Positions 1 to 9,519 of a stretch of 64,000 nt of DNA are shown here, in pieces (position 1 is the first letter of the stretch; the number at the start of each line of letters is the position of its first letter). The notes below the pieces were generated by a model. It did no database searches. It saw only the letters and a list, made by a program, of their open reading frames with translations, and was not told the DNA's origin. The position numbers and the translations under genes were made by a program. The stretch comes from Shewanella olleyana. GTDB lineage: Bacteria; Pseudomonadota; Gammaproteobacteria; Enterobacterales; Shewanellaceae. The DNA lies in the NCBI RefSeq assembly GCF_023283825.1, contig NZ_JAKILD010000005.1, forward strand, positions 1-64,000. The letters are read 5' to 3'.

Positions 1-1125
1 GTAGCTGGCATTCACTTTGAAGGTTGAACGCTCCACATCCGTGGCGACGTTTTCTTTAAAGGTGCCACTGACGCTATCGAAGTTGTACTGCTGGAATTCA
101 AACACTGAGCTGTTGTTTTCACGGTTGCTGTAGTCGTAACTACCGCCAACACGTAAACGGTTGCTGAGCATTGAAGTGATGCGGATGTTGGCATCGGTAG
201 TATCCACTTCGCCATCCCAGTTTTGGATTGGGTTGCCCGCCACTTGAATTAAGTCATCATCCTGTATCATCCGACCGACAATATAGCGGCCAGACATGAC
301 AGTGCGGTCAAGTTGGTACTGACCGGATAACGACACTTGGTGTGCTTGGTTATCGGGTGTTGCCGCGTAGACATCGTAATAGGTTGGCAGGCTTAAGTGG
401 TCGGTATTGTTTTTATACTGACTGCCAAAGTAGCTCAGCTCAGTTAACCAATTTTGACCGGTTAACGCAGCGCCTGCGGTAAATGAATCAGTGGTTGAGT
501 CTACACGTTGACCAAAGTTAACCGGGCTTGGGCTGACTAAGCTGCTGCTCTTGTAACCGGTTTTATCTTCGGTATCGAAGCGGACATAGCCTTGATAAAA
601 GTCTTGATTGAAATCCGCGCCAATACCGACTTTTTCACGTTGCTGTGAAAGCTCGAACACATAAGTGTCGCCAGGCACCATCATGCCGTCATCGTAATAC
701 AGATTACTTTGCGCATCACCCGATTGATAAGTGGTAATCAGTGAGTAGTCAGCATCGACATTAAACAAGCCTTTTTGACCCACACTGATGTTAGCAGTGC
801 TGTTTTCAAATCCGAGTTGATGGGCTTGAATGCGTGCTTGGTAACCCTGCTCGCCTTGGTATTCAATATCACCACTGACGGCAGTGACAAAGCCCTCTTG
901 GTCAGTCCCTAATGCATTGGCAGCGTGGACATCGTCGCTGTCGATGTAGCCTGCTGAGATATCCACACTACCGCTATATCCGGTTGTGTTAGTACAACGC
1001 TTACACTCATACTTTTCTTGATTAAGGTTGTCAGTGTTGGCATTACCGACGGCAAAGTTAGCCGCCATTGATGGCGCTGATGCAACCAATAAAGAAGCGG
1101 TAATTAAATTCAGTTTACAGTTCAT
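1..1125 (-). CDS. dmsF: MtrB/DmsF/PioB-type decaheme-associated outer membrane porin, 3' part missing
   Basis: The frame is open from the ATG at 1125 to the window edge (375 codons), so the C-terminal part lies outside. AGGAG precedes the ATG. The product starts with a signal peptide (cut after about residue 22) and carries a CKRC (CxxC) motif near residue 40, the hallmark of the MtrB family, followed by alternating polar/aromatic stretches typical of an outer-membrane beta barrel. It begins 14 bp after the stop of the decaheme cytochrome gene and is surely co-transcribed with it. Family knowledge: such porins hold a periplasmic decaheme cytochrome and pass electrons across the outer membrane. 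The dmsF symbol is inferred from the cytochrome-first order; an mtrB-like role for another acceptor is possible because the downstream genes are not visible. Confidence 0.85.
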   Translation of the reverse strand, partial: MNCKLNLITASLLVASAPSMAANFAVGNANTDNLNQEKYECKRCTNTTGYSGSVDISAGYIDSDDVHAANALGTDQEGFVTAVSGDIEYQGEQGYQARIQAHQLGFENSTANISVGQKGLFNVDADYSLITTYQSGDAQSNLYYDDGMMVPGDTYVFELSQQREKVGIGADFNQDFYQGYVRFDTEDKTGYKSSSLVSPSPVNFGQRVDSTTDSFTAGAALTGQNWLTELSYFGSQYKNNTDHLSLPTYYDVYAATPDNQAHQVSLSGQYQLDRTVMSGRYIVGRMIQDDDLIQVAGNPIQNWDGEVDTTDANIRITSMLSNRLRVGGSYDYSNRENNSSVFEFQQYNFDSVSGTFKENVATDVERSTFKVNASY

Positions 1126-1139
1126 GTTATGGCTCCTAA

Positions 1140-2090
1140 TTAGCGCTGCAGTAAGCTGCCGGCTGGGTGGTTAGAACCATGGATTTGGCTATGACAATTC
1201 AAGCAGCTTTTTCCGCCGCCAAAGGCATCCATTCCAGGTTGTAGTACAACGCGACTTGCGTGGCCGTCATCAGCGTGACATTGCTGACATAACTGAGGGG
1301 CACGGTTATTGAGCATGCCTTCGTTAACGCTACCGTGTGGGTTATGACAAGTGACACAGTTTTCAGTGACAGGTGCATGCTCCCATAACATTGGGCCGCG
1401 TTTTTCAGCGTGACAGCTATAACAAGTGTCATTAACGGTTGGCTTGTTGAGTGCGCTTTCAGACATAGAGCCGTGTGGAGAGTGACAATCGATACAGGTC
1501 ATCTGGTCCCACTTCATTGGGTGAGCAGAGCGCTTGTTCATGTCCGCTTTTTCGCGGGTGTGACATGAAGTACAAGTATCATTAACGGTGAGCTTGTCTA
1601 AAGCTGGGTCTTTCGCGGCATGAACCACGTGACAATCGGCGCAGGCAATCTCTTCCAGATTATGGGTGCTGCTGTGCCAAGCCATTTGCTCTGGGTCGTT
1701 ATGACAACCTTGGCAGACAGTGTTTTGGGTTGGTGCATCCAATTTGCTGTTTTTGCCAAATTGAATCATAGGCTCTTTGCCGCCACGGTTGTGGTTGCCT
1801 TGAGGACCATGACAGGCTTCACATTGCAGGCCCGCCATTGGTGAATCTTTACTGGTTAAGTCGCCATGAGCGCCTTTGAAAATGTCAGCGACACCTTCAG
1901 TGCGTTGGTGACACATTAAGCAGCTATCAGCGCCTTTAGGGGAATACTTACCTTCAGCGAACTTCTCAACGAGTTTTTGAGAAACCTCGTCACCCGTCAT
2001 GTCATCCCATGGCGCAGCAGCGGCATTAAATGTACATAAGTAAAGTATTACACTGATAGAAGCTAGGATGTTTCGACACCAGTTCATCAT
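1140..2090 (-). CDS. dmsE: DmsE/MtrA-family periplasmic decaheme c-type cytochrome
   Basis: The 316-residue protein has an N-terminal signal peptide ending in an alanine run near residue 26 and exactly ten CxxCH heme-binding motifs (first at residues 57-61, CLMCH; last CLNCH near the C-terminus). Length and heme number match MtrA and DmsE. In this family it accepts electrons from inner-membrane quinol dehydrogenases and hands them through the porin to an outer-surface reductase. It is the first gene of a minus-strand operon continuing into the MtrB-type porin. No MtrC/OmcA-type outer-surface cytochrome gene lies upstream, where an AraC-family gene is divergent. That favours a DMSO-reductase-type cluster over a metal-reductase one, but the terminal reductase is outside the window. 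Confidence 0.9.
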   Translation of the reverse strand: MMNWCRNILASISVILYLCTFNAAAAPWDDMTGDEVSQKLVEKFAEGKYSPKGADSCLMCHQRTEGVADIFKGAHGDLTSKDSPMAGLQCEACHGPQGNHNRGGKEPMIQFGKNSKLDAPTQNTVCQGCHNDPEQMAWHSSTHNLEEIACADCHVVHAAKDPALDKLTVNDTCTSCHTREKADMNKRSAHPMKWDQMTCIDCHSPHGSMSESALNKPTVNDTCYSCHAEKRGPMLWEHAPVTENCVTCHNPHGSVNEGMLNNRAPQLCQQCHADDGHASRVVLQPGMDAFGGGKSCLNCHSQIHGSNHPAGSLLQR

Positions 2091-2201
2091 GTCACCAGAC
2101 CTTATTAAATCGAATTTATAAAAATGGAATAATCAATAGGGGGTATTTTAGAGATATCTGATTTTCAAATCGAAGAATAGCGATTATCAAAATACGACAT
2201 T

Positions 2202-2217
2202 TGTGATCCAGATCCGT
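2202..2217. promoter_or_regulatory. CRP-like site between dmsE and the AraC-type gene
   Basis: TGTGATCCAGATCCGT matches 12 of 16 positions of the CRP consensus TGTGATCTAGATCACA, with a perfect left half. It lies 112-127 bp upstream of the dmsE start and 67-82 bp upstream of the AraC-type gene. CRP is known to control anaerobic respiration in Shewanella, so the position makes sense, but the right half is weak. Confidence 0.35.
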
Positions 2218-2283
2218 ATCAGGGCTGGCAAAAAAAATTAAAATATTTTGGTATTACTATTCGTTTAAATAAAAGTTACAAAT

Positions 2284-3222
2284 ATGATCAAATATAAATG
2301 TAGGCCAGCAATTCATACTAAAATGGTATGTGAATATTGTGAGTTAATTAATTTTGAACTGCCTGATGAATATTCGCATTTTCAATATTTGTCAGATGAG
2401 GATTTAATAGGTTTTTATACTATAACTAACTTATTTAATTTTATTGAACAGAATACCAGTAACCATATTTTTTTCTTTGATTTTGTAAAGAACTTTATTC
2501 AAAGAATTGAAAGTTTCACTAAAATTGATTTTTCCAGTAATGTGAGTAATGCCAGTAAGTTGCTTGCCTTTACCCAATTTTATAACCAGATTTCAGATGT
2601 TAATTGGCACAGCATTGAGACTGACGATAGTGTTGGCTTAGTATCAAAACGAGCCAAGAAAAGTCTAGCGGCTAAGTATGGCGATCTTTTTATATATGCA
2701 TCTGTAATGCATGTTTTAAAACTGGAAAATGAAGATAAATCCAGCTTAATCATTGAGTTGCCTTTTAGTAGTGGTTTTTATGGAAGTAACGTTGAATTAA
2801 TGGCTAATGTGAAATTTAATTGCGAAAACCTATCTGTTTTTGTCAAAAAAGATCATCGAGATGGGATAAAAATGCTGCCTTATAATGAGAATAGCATCTC
2901 TAATATAGAACGAATTAACGCTGCAGCGAAAACGATTCCACCGGCAGAATTAAGCCTGGTTTCTTTGGCTAATAGGTTAGGAATATCCGCACGTAGTTTG
3001 CAGCGTGAAGTGAAGGCTGAAGGTTGTTGTGTAAAAGGTATAATAAAAAAAGTCAGAGCTAATTATATTATTTCAATATTAAGTAAAAATGATCTCAATG
3101 TAAAAGTAACAGCTTATGAATGCGGATTTAAAAATTTATCAACATTTAGTCGCCACTTCAAAAGCACTATAGGGAGTAGTCCAACTGATTATGTTGAAAG
3201 CCTAAAATTAAAATCCATTTGA
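2284..3222 (+). CDS. AraC-family transcriptional regulator
   Basis: The 312-residue protein ends in an AraC/XylS DNA-binding domain of about 100 residues. The first helix-turn-helix is near LSLVSLANRLGISARSLQRE and the second near VTAYECGFKNLSTFSRHFK, followed by the SPTDYVE ending typical of the family. The N-terminal 200 residues match no sensor domain I recognise. It is divergent from dmsE across 193 bp, so it is a good candidate regulator of that operon. The gene is clearly more A+T-rich than tex and the cytochrome gene, which could mean later acquisition. Confidence 0.85.
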   Translation: MIKYKCRPAIHTKMVCEYCELINFELPDEYSHFQYLSDEDLIGFYTITNLFNFIEQNTSNHIFFFDFVKNFIQRIESFTKIDFSSNVSNASKLLAFTQFYNQISDVNWHSIETDDSVGLVSKRAKKSLAAKYGDLFIYASVMHVLKLENEDKSSLIIELPFSSGFYGSNVELMANVKFNCENLSVFVKKDHRDGIKMLPYNENSISNIERINAAAKTIPPAELSLVSLANRLGISARSLQREVKAEGCCVKGIIKKVRANYIISILSKNDLNVKVTAYECGFKNLSTFSRHFKSTIGSSPTDYVESLKLKSI

Positions 3223-3248
3223 ATGCTATAAGTTTGAGATTAAATAAA

Positions 3249-3264
3249 TGTATCAGCTGATACA
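3249..3264. repeat. Perfect 16-bp palindrome downstream of the AraC-type gene
   Basis: TGTATCAGCTGATACA is a perfect inverted repeat without a loop, 27 bp after the AraC-type stop codon. There is no T-run after it, so it is not a standard terminator. It could be an operator or a weak hairpin. Confidence 0.5.
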
Positions 3265-3350
3265 ATTGAGAATGATTATTAATTGTGTCGATATAATATA
3301 ATTAGGATATTATTAATTGTTTATACCTGCAAAGTAGTATTCTAAATATA

Positions 3351-3370
3351 TATGTCGCATATGAGACATA
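3351..3370. repeat. Near-perfect 20-bp palindrome upstream of tex
   Basis: TATGTCGCATATGAGACATA pairs at 9 of 10 positions. It lies in the A+T-rich 297-bp gap before tex, about 150 bp upstream of the chosen tex start, where an operator would be expected. The regulator is unknown. Confidence 0.45.
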
Positions 3371-3519
3371 TCATTCAAATAATTTAACGTGCCTTTAAGT
3401 CAATGTTAGTGTGATTTTACAAGTAAAATAAGACGAAAAAGCACAAACTCAATAAACGTTTTTGGCTGATTATGCTATCTTTGGGCGATATTTGTTATTC
3501 AACGCCGAATAAGACCCTT

Positions 3520-5868
3520 ATGCTTAGTATTGCTCAAATTATCGCTCAAGAACTCAATGTTCGTGAGCAACAAGTCTCAGCGACTATCGCGTTACTTGAT
3601 GATGGATCTACCGTTCCTTTTGTTGCTCGTTATCGTAAAGAGGCAACTGGGGGCTTAGATGATGCCCAATTACGTACTCTAGACAGCCGTTTAGGTTATT
3701 TGCGGGAATTAGCTGAAAGAAGGCAAGTGATTCTTTCTAGTATCGATACCCAAGGTAAACTTACCCCAGAGTTAAAGCAGGCCATTAATACTGCTGATAG
3801 CAAAACCCGTCTTGAAGATCTTTACCTACCTTATAAACCTAAGCGCCGTACTAAAGGCCAAATTGCGATTGAAGCAGGTTTATTGCCGCTGGCTGAATAT
3901 TTGTTAGCTAACCGTCAAAGCCAATTGGATGCTAAAGCGAGCGAATTTATTAATGCTGAAGCTGGCTTTGCAGATATTAAGTCTGTCCTTGATGGCGCCC
4001 GTTTTATCTTGATGGAACGCTTTGCTGAAGATGCAGATTTATTACAAAAGGTACGTAAGCATTTGCGTCAGCAAGCAGTACTTGAAAGCCGCATGGTAAA
4101 AGGTAAAGAGAAAGAAGGCGCGAAATTCCGCGATTATTTTGAACATACTGAAACGATCACTAAGGTTCCGTCACACCGTGCGTTAGCCATGCTTAGAGGA
4201 CGTAATGAAGGTGTATTGAGTTTATCAATGAACGCCGATCCTAAAGCAGAAGTGGCTCAAAGTAGCTATTGTGTGGTGATTATTGCTGAGCACTTTAATT
4301 TAAAATTGAGCGATTCTGAAGTCGATCAGTGGTTAAAAACAGTGGTCACGGCCACTTGGCGGGTGAAAATTGCCTTGCAAATGGAAACCGAGTTCATTAG
4401 CCAAATGCGTGAACGTGCTGAAGCGGAAGCGATTAATGTATTTGCTCGCAATTTAGGTGACTTGCTTATGGCAGCACCTGCAGGCGCTAAAGCAACAATG
4501 GGGCTCGATCCTGGGCTTCGTACCGGCGTTAAAGTGGCCATTGTGGATAACACGGGTAAGTTTGTTACCCACACCACCATCTTCCCTCATGCGCCTCAAA
4601 ACGTATGGGATAAGTCGATCCGTACTTTGGCTAACCTAGTTAAAATGCATAAGGTTGAGCTGATTGCCATTGGTAATGGCACCGCTTCTCGCGAAACTGA
4701 CAAGTTAGCCGCCGAAGTGATTAGCTTTATGAAAGAAACCCACCCTAAATTGACCAAGATTATGGTTAGTGAAGCAGGTGCTTCTGTGTATTCAGCTTCT
4801 GAACTTGCTTCGGATGAATTCCCAAATCTTGATGTTTCGATTCGTGGCGCAGTGTCCATTGCTCGTCGATTACAAGATCCGCTAGCAGAGCTGGTGAAGA
4901 TTGAACCAAAATCAATTGGAGTCGGTCAGTATCAACATGATGTCAGTCAAAGCCAATTATCGAGTTCTCTTGAAGCTGTGGTTGAAGACTGTGTAAACGG
5001 TGTTGGGGTCGATTTGAACATGGCATCAGCGCCATTGCTGGCTCAAGTGGCTGGTCTCAATAAAACCTTAGCTAAAAATGTCGTTAACTATCGCGATGAG
5101 AATGGCAAGTTTGAATCACGTAAACAGTTATTAAAAGTGGCACGTTTAGGGCCTAAAGCTTATGAGCAAGCGGCTGGTTTCTTACGTATTCATCAAGCGA
5201 AAAACCCATTAGATGGCTCTTCTGTTCACCCTGAAGCTTATAAATTAGTGGAATCGATTGCTAAGGCAAAACAGCAAACTATTGAGCAGTTGATGGGTAA
5301 TACTGATTTGTTATCTCAACTTAATGCCGCTGAATTTGTCACTGAAGACTTTGGTTTACCCACCATTACCGATATCTTGGCTGAACTTGATAAACCTGGG
5401 CGAGATCCTCGTGGAGAGTTTAAAACAGCTAGCTTTAAAGAAGGTGTTGAAGAGTTAAAAGATCTTAAACTCGAAATGATCCTTGAAGGCGTGGTGACCA
5501 ACGTGACTAACTTTGGTGCATTCGTTGATGTGGGTGTTCATCAAGATGGTTTAGTGCATATCTCATCGTTAACTGACAAATTTGTCAGCGATCCTCACAC
5601 CATAGTTAAAGCAGGTGATGTGGTTAAAGTGAAAGTGATGGAAGTTGATACTGAGCGTCGCCGCATTGCATTAAGTATGCGCTTAGATGAGCCAGTACAA
5701 GCTAAAGCGAGCAGTAACAAGCCTGCTTCATCAAATAAAGGCCAGCCAAGTAAGTCTGCTGGTAATAAGCCTGTAGCTAAGGGCGGTCAACGTAAGCAGG
5801 CTAAAGCCCCTGCCAATGCGGCAATGGGTGATGCCTTTGCTAATGCCTTTGCCAAATTAAAGAAATAA
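3520..5868 (+). CDS. tex: Tex, S1-domain RNA-binding transcription accessory protein
   Basis: Starting at the ATG at 3520 the protein is 782 residues, close to the 773 of E. coli Tex, and begins [13 protein letters not shown], aligning with the E. coli start. An in-frame ATG at 3472 would add 16 residues with no family match. It shows the Tex N-terminal helical domain ([17 protein letters not shown]), a YqgF-like RNase-H-fold domain ([15 protein letters not shown]), a helix-hairpin-helix region and a C-terminal S1 domain ([25 protein letters not shown]). The tail after the S1 domain is Lys/Ala/Ser-rich. Tex is a widely conserved cytoplasmic nucleic-acid-binding protein linked to transcription. 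It is a single gene followed by a strong terminator. Confidence 0.95.
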   Translation: MLSIAQIIAQELNVREQQVSATIALLDDGSTVPFVARYRKEATGGLDDAQLRTLDSRLGYLRELAERRQVILSSIDTQGKLTPELKQAINTADSKTRLEDLYLPYKPKRRTKGQIAIEAGLLPLAEYLLANRQSQLDAKASEFINAEAGFADIKSVLDGARFILMERFAEDADLLQKVRKHLRQQAVLESRMVKGKEKEGAKFRDYFEHTETITKVPSHRALAMLRGRNEGVLSLSMNADPKAEVAQSSYCVVIIAEHFNLKLSDSEVDQWLKTVVTATWRVKIALQMETEFISQMRERAEAEAINVFARNLGDLLMAAPAGAKATMGLDPGLRTGVKVAIVDNTGKFVTHTTIFPHAPQNVWDKSIRTLANLVKMHKVELIAIGNGTASRETDKLAAEVISFMKETHPKLTKIMVSEAGASVYSASELASDEFPNLDVSIRGAVSIARRLQDPLAELVKIEPKSIGVGQYQHDVSQSQLSSSLEAVVEDCVNGVGVDLNMASAPLLAQVAGLNKTLAKNVVNYRDENGKFESRKQLLKVARLGPKAYEQAAGFLRIHQAKNPLDGSSVHPEAYKLVESIAKAKQQTIEQLMGNTDLLSQLNAAEFVTEDFGLPTITDILAELDKPGRDPRGEFKTASFKEGVEELKDLKLEMILEGVVTNVTNFGAFVDVGVHQDGLVHISSLTDKFVSDPHTIVKAGDVVKVKVMEVDTERRRIALSMRLDEPVQAKASSNKPASSNKGQPSKSAGNKPVAKGGQRKQAKAPANAAMGDAFANAFAKLKK

Positions 5869-5887
5869 CTGCTTAAGTACTGACGAT

Positions 5888-5910
5888 TAGTCATTAGTCA
5901 TTAGTCATTA
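5888..5910. repeat. Short tandem repeat, 7-bp unit TAGTCAT, about three copies
   Basis: The 7-bp unit is repeated head to tail just before the tex terminator. Such arrays change copy number easily by slippage; no function is implied. Confidence 0.6.
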
Positions 5911-5916
5911 GTTTAT

Positions 5917-5953
5917 AAAAAACCTCAGATAACCCTGTTATCTGAGGTTTTAA
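5917..5953. terminator. Rho-independent terminator after tex, likely bidirectional
   Basis: A stem of AAACCTCAGATAAC and its complement closes on a three-base loop (CCT) and ends in TTTT on the plus strand; the left flank AAAAAA gives a T-run on the minus strand. It sits between the convergent ends of tex and the binding-protein-like gene. Confidence 0.85.
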
Positions 5954-6020
5954 GTTTTAGAGCCTTTAGTTTTGAGCTTAGATTGTTTATTGACTGTTTT
6001 AATAACGATAAATGCTCAGT

Positions 6021-6947
6021 TTAGTCAGTATAAATTTGGCAAACTTCATCAAAGTTCATTGTTGGCGAAAGCATCAAGCCTTGCTGCCTCATACGCAATA
6101 ATTCGTCTTTTTTCATCAAAGGGTTATCGATTTCGAAAATCACTCTCTTATTCAACTGCGTCTTATGAATAAGTTGGCAATATTGCTGATAAAAAACCTG
6201 ATCAAATTGGCCGTTAGCAATAATGCGCTTCATTCCTGTTTCTATTCGTTTTGCTAGTTTAGGCTGATTAGGGGAGACATAGAAAATCGTGATCAGTGGT
6301 ATATACAATAGCACTTTATCGTCTAACACTAGATTGGGAAAAGCTTGTGTGTGACTGTCTAATTCATCAAAAGCTTCATTGATCCCTCGGCCAAAACTGG
6401 TAAATCGTCCGCGTTCAAGCATATGAAATAGTCCATCATAACTTGAACCCACAACCACATCGAAACCAGCTAATTCCATTGCTTTTCTGGTCGACCAAAA
6501 TGATCCTGATCCTGTTGGGTAGTTTTTAAGTTGCGCTAAAGTTTGAATTTTTTGGAAGTCTTCATAGTGCTGCTGCTTAATGATGAAAACTCTGAAGCCC
6601 TGAATACCTTTTCGAATGGGCAGTTTGATAGGGATTAATGACTCATTCCAGCCCATTTTTGGGGCTTCAGCCATCACATTAATCAATTCTCCAGAGATGA
6701 GTTCATTTAATACCCTATCTCGTGTCATAAAGACTTCAGAATGGGTAATCTCCCAGTCACCAAAATCTGCTTTAGTTTGCTCCATAATCAGCTGCATTAA
6801 TTCAAAGCTATATTGGTATCGAGAGTCATTTTCTGAGGCGGGGTGGTTAAGAATCACGATATCTTTGGCAAGTGTATGTTTTACAATGAAAGTACTACCT
6901 AATAGACAGCCAATAACAGCGGCAAAAATATACTTTGATATTGTCAT
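6021..6947 (-). CDS. Periplasmic solute-binding-protein-like (PBP family 3 fold) protein
   Basis: The ATG at 6947 is chosen because GGGAGG lies a few bases upstream. A longer frame from 6971 would put that ribosome binding site inside the coding region. The 308-residue product has a signal peptide (hydrophobic run, then LAKDIVILNHP) and the overall pattern of type-II periplasmic binding proteins without the lipobox. No transporter genes are next to it, so it may be a stand-alone sensor or binding protein. Similar orphan proteins are common in Shewanella and Vibrio. The ligand cannot be read from the sequence. Confidence 0.7.
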   Translation of the reverse strand: MTISKYIFAAVIGCLLGSTFIVKHTLAKDIVILNHPASENDSRYQYSFELMQLIMEQTKADFGDWEITHSEVFMTRDRVLNELISGELINVMAEAPKMGWNESLIPIKLPIRKGIQGFRVFIIKQQHYEDFQKIQTLAQLKNYPTGSGSFWSTRKAMELAGFDVVVGSSYDGLFHMLERGRFTSFGRGINEAFDELDSHTQAFPNLVLDDKVLLYIPLITIFYVSPNQPKLAKRIETGMKRIIANGQFDQVFYQQYCQLIHKTQLNKRVIFEIDNPLMKKDELLRMRQQGLMLSPTMNFDEVCQIYTD

Positions 6948-7373
6948 CTTTGCCTCCCTCATCTGCGTCAAATTGATTTGCTACTCCAATATAATTATAT
7001 AGTTAGTAATACTCAATAATACGTCTTGATGAAATATAAATGCTGAATTAAAAAGATTATTATCATAATTGGGGAAGGTTGTAGGAGCTGATGTTAGATA
7101 GCTTATGAAACCCGTTAGTTAATCGTTTTTGTATTTCATTTACTCGCTGAATCAATGGGTAAGCTTGAAAAAGTCATACCTATGAATAAAGTGCAATAAG
7201 TACCGTTATTTCGAGGTCAGCTTTTAGTAATATGAGATAGTAATCATTCAGCTTCCGAAGGGGGCTTGGTAGAGGCTTGTCGAAAATCGAATATGTCCAT
7301 GACAGAAGCTGTATTGCCAGAAAGTCCCCTAAACGACTCTTTTATTGGTATTGGGAAAACAATATAGGCGCAA
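6948..7373. other. Non-coding gap, little recognisable
   Basis: About 430 bp between the binding-protein-like gene and the terminator of the YgiN-like gene. I see no convincing reading frame, repeat or RNA gene in it. The part next to 6948 must hold the promoter of the binding-protein-like gene. Confidence 0.4.
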
Positions 7374-7406
7374 TAAAAAAGCGCTAAATCAATGAGGATT
7401 TAGCGC
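7374..7406 (-). terminator. Terminator of the YgiN-like monooxygenase gene
   Basis: GCGCTAAATC and GATTTAGCGC form a 10-bp stem (7381-7406). The A-run at 7374-7380 becomes the U-tract when read on the minus strand. Confidence 0.85.
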
Positions 7407-7450
7407 ATAAATAAGCTAGCGATAAAAATGTGGGGATGATGAAGTTGAAC

Positions 7451-7741
7451 TTATGCGATTTGGGTCATTTCATTTAAAATGAATTGCTCAACAGCGCCTT
7501 CAGTCGCAGCCATGTATTGCTCCAAATGTGTGTTACCCATGTGCGTTTGCCATAACTCACGCGTTTCCCAGTTTTCATAAAACATGAAATGAGCAGGATT
7601 TTCATTGTCCTGATGTAAGTCATAACTAATACAACCCGCTTCCGCACGAGTGATTTCAATCAGCTTTAATAACTCTGTTTTAACGAGTTCAACTTTGTCA
7701 GCTTTCGCAATAATGTTGGCAACGATAGTTAATTTAGTCAT
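7451..7741 (-). CDS. YgiN-like antibiotic-biosynthesis-monooxygenase (ABM) domain protein
   Basis: The 96-residue protein is a single ABM domain, with the family pattern of an initial beta strand (MTKLTIVANIIAKADKVELVK), EAGCISYDLHQD and FMFYENWETRELWQTHM. The family is a dimeric ferredoxin-like fold and includes quinol monooxygenases such as YgiN. AGGAC lies eight bases upstream of the ATG. It is monocistronic with its own terminator. The substrate is unknown. Confidence 0.85.
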   Translation of the reverse strand: MTKLTIVANIIAKADKVELVKTELLKLIEITRAEAGCISYDLHQDNENPAHFMFYENWETRELWQTHMGNTHLEQYMAATEGAVEQFILNEMTQIA

Positions 7742-8014
7742 TGTTGAGATGTCCTATAGCTTGTGAGTTTGAAACAGAAACAACGTAATCATCTGAGTGT
7801 GTTTTCGTTTGATGAAACTATAGTAGGCTTATTTGCAAAACGATTAAACAGGGTAATGTTTGAAATATTATCAAATAAAAATTGGTAATTAGAGGGGATA
7901 GTCAATTAATAGTAAGGGGTTACAGTTTCAGCCTGTAAATATAAATGGCAAGGTGAGCGTTAGATACTTAAGCTGCTCGCCAATAAAGACAGTAATGAGC
8001 TGAATGGGTTGCTT

Positions 8015-8062
8015 ACACTATGGTTTATTTACACTATGGTTTATTTACACTATGGTTTATTT
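8015..8062. repeat. Tandem repeat, three perfect copies of a 16-bp unit
   Basis: The unit ACACTATGGTTTATTT is repeated three times at 8015, 8031 and 8047, and a fourth partial copy (ACACTA) follows. The last copies touch the stop codon of the Q-rich gene. It lies in a 319-bp gap that otherwise holds only the upstream region of the YgiN-like gene. Confidence 0.9.
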
Positions 8063-8606
8063 ACACTAAGGCAAACAGTTGGTTCTGATCTGAAGGCGTT
8101 GTTTGTTGCTGATAAAATTGACCGACACGTTCACCAAGTTGTTGGTAAAAAGCGTTAGATTGCTCTTCGCTGGCGTCATTTAATAATAAGCTTTGAATCG
8201 CACGGGAGTTATCCTTGCTGGTAGTTTTCTCTGCTTCAACATTGGTCGACTGAGCATTTTTCTGTTGGATATCACGGCGCTGAATAGTTGGATTGCTATT
8301 AGCTGCAACGCGCAATAACTGTGGAAAAATCCCTTTTGGACCTAAAACTTGTTGCTGAGTTTGTTGTTGCTGAGTTTGTTGTTGCTCAGCAGATTGCTTT
8401 TGTTGCTGCTTTTGCTCAAGCATTTCATGACGAGTTAATCGTTCATTTTGTTGGTTATAAGCTCGCTCTTGATGCGCTTTAGATAATTCTTGAGGCGGTA
8501 ATATAGGTTTAGCTTGTTGGTTATCCGCGCGCGCAAGATCGGTTGCAACATTACTTGTCGCAATCGGTACTTGGGGATAATTGGTGACAACCAGCATAAA
8601 ACTCAC
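8061..8606 (-). CDS. Q-rich protein of unknown function
   Basis: The 181-residue product is not recognised. It has no signal peptide or membrane segment. The middle (about residues 60-88) is a glutamine-rich tract encoded by an internal repeat of a TTGTTGTTGCTGAGT-like unit on the plus strand, and the C-terminal half is also Q-rich and hydrophilic. The stop codon lies inside a 16-bp tandem repeat. It follows bioH on the same strand, 57 bp downstream, and might share its transcript. Probably a lineage-specific hypothetical protein. Confidence 0.6.
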   Translation of the reverse strand: MSFMLVVTNYPQVPIATSNVATDLARADNQQAKPILPPQELSKAHQERAYNQQNERLTRHEMLEQKQQQKQSAEQQQTQQQQTQQQVLGPKGIFPQLLRVAANSNPTIQRRDIQQKNAQSTNVEAEKTTSKDNSRAIQSLLLNDASEEQSNAFYQQLGERVGQFYQQQTTPSDQNQLFALV

Positions 8607-8663
8607 TTAAGCATTAACGAATAACGTTTAAATTATAGTCAATTTGCAAGTGGTTTTATAGGT

Positions 8664-9464
8664 TTAGGCTGTATGTTTTTTGATCCATGGTAGTAATTCG
8701 CTCAAAAAAGCTTCTGGGTGTGAAATGAACGGTGCATGGGATGCTTTATTGTGAATAACGTCTTTAATACTTGTTGCTTGAGGCAAGATAGTGATGATCT
8801 TTTTTGGCACCAAACCGTCACATTTGCCCCAAACCCTTAACCATGGCTGCTGGATATTATTTAGCTGAGTGCGTAAATCTACGGTCCGTAACATACCTAA
8901 TCCTTGGTCGAGTACTGTCTTACTAGGTAATGGCTTGGCTAAAACCAGTTTCTTAATCGCCACAATATCATCTTTTGCAGAATCACTGCCCATGGCTTGT
9001 ATCGCTAAAAAGCGTTCAACCGTTTTAGCAAGGTTGACTTGTAATTGCTCGGAAAACTGCGCCAAGACTTTTGGTGCAATTCCCGGCCAACTTGCTTGGT
9101 CAGGATCTGTTTGCGCCTCTTGAGCCATAAAGCAAGGCGATGAAGCCACAGTGATTAATGCTTTTACAGAGTCAGGATGATTAATAGCAATTTTGCTTGC
9201 CACCAAACCACCTAATGACCAACCAAGCCAAATGGCTTTTTTTGGTAACTGCTCAGCCAATTGTGCAGCCCAAGCAGTGATATCACCGCTATTTTCAACG
9301 CTATCACCAAATCCGGGCAGATCGACATAATGCACTCTATACTCACTGAGCGCCGTTTGTAATGGACTAAAAACGGCAGAGTTCACTCCCCAACCATGTA
9401 GCAGAATGAGATCTTGGCCTTCACCAATAGTGTGAACGTGTAGCTTAGGTAATTGAGGCTGCAC
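8664..9464 (-). CDS. bioH: BioH, pimeloyl-ACP methyl ester carboxylesterase
   Basis: The 266-residue alpha/beta hydrolase has an oxyanion-hole segment LLHGWGVNS, the nucleophile elbow GWSLGG with Ser83, an acid residue in GKCDGLVP and a His in HNKASHAPFISHPE, matching BioH. BioH removes the methyl group from pimeloyl-ACP methyl ester, ending the BioC-BioH pimelate pathway of biotin synthesis. It is divergent from the comF/gntX homologue across 55 bp, the same neighbour pair as bioH-gntX in E. coli, which supports the call. Confidence 0.92.
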   Translation of the reverse strand: MQPQLPKLHVHTIGEGQDLILLHGWGVNSAVFSPLQTALSEYRVHYVDLPGFGDSVENSGDITAWAAQLAEQLPKKAIWLGWSLGGLVASKIAINHPDSVKALITVASSPCFMAQEAQTDPDQASWPGIAPKVLAQFSEQLQVNLAKTVERFLAIQAMGSDSAKDDIVAIKKLVLAKPLPSKTVLDQGLGMLRTVDLRTQLNNIQQPWLRVWGKCDGLVPKKIITILPQATSIKDVIHNKASHAPFISHPEAFLSELLPWIKKHTA

Positions 9465-9519
9465 TAGATTTCCTTAAGGTTGGTCTTCAGCTATTTGCCA
9501 TACAGGATAAGGATATTAT

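Noticed and set aside
1620-1844. 74-codon plus-strand frame opposite the decaheme cytochrome gene, and the 77-codon minus frame at 1199-1432
   Set aside because: Both are shadows of the ten-CxxCH cytochrome frame, which is unmistakable.
6616-7002. 128-codon plus-strand frame
   Set aside because: It lies opposite the signal-peptide half of the periplasmic binding-protein-like gene, which has a good ribosome binding site and a proper fold pattern.
8015-8062. Three regular direct repeats considered as a CRISPR array
   Set aside because: The 16-bp units are directly adjacent with no spacers, so it is a simple tandem repeat.
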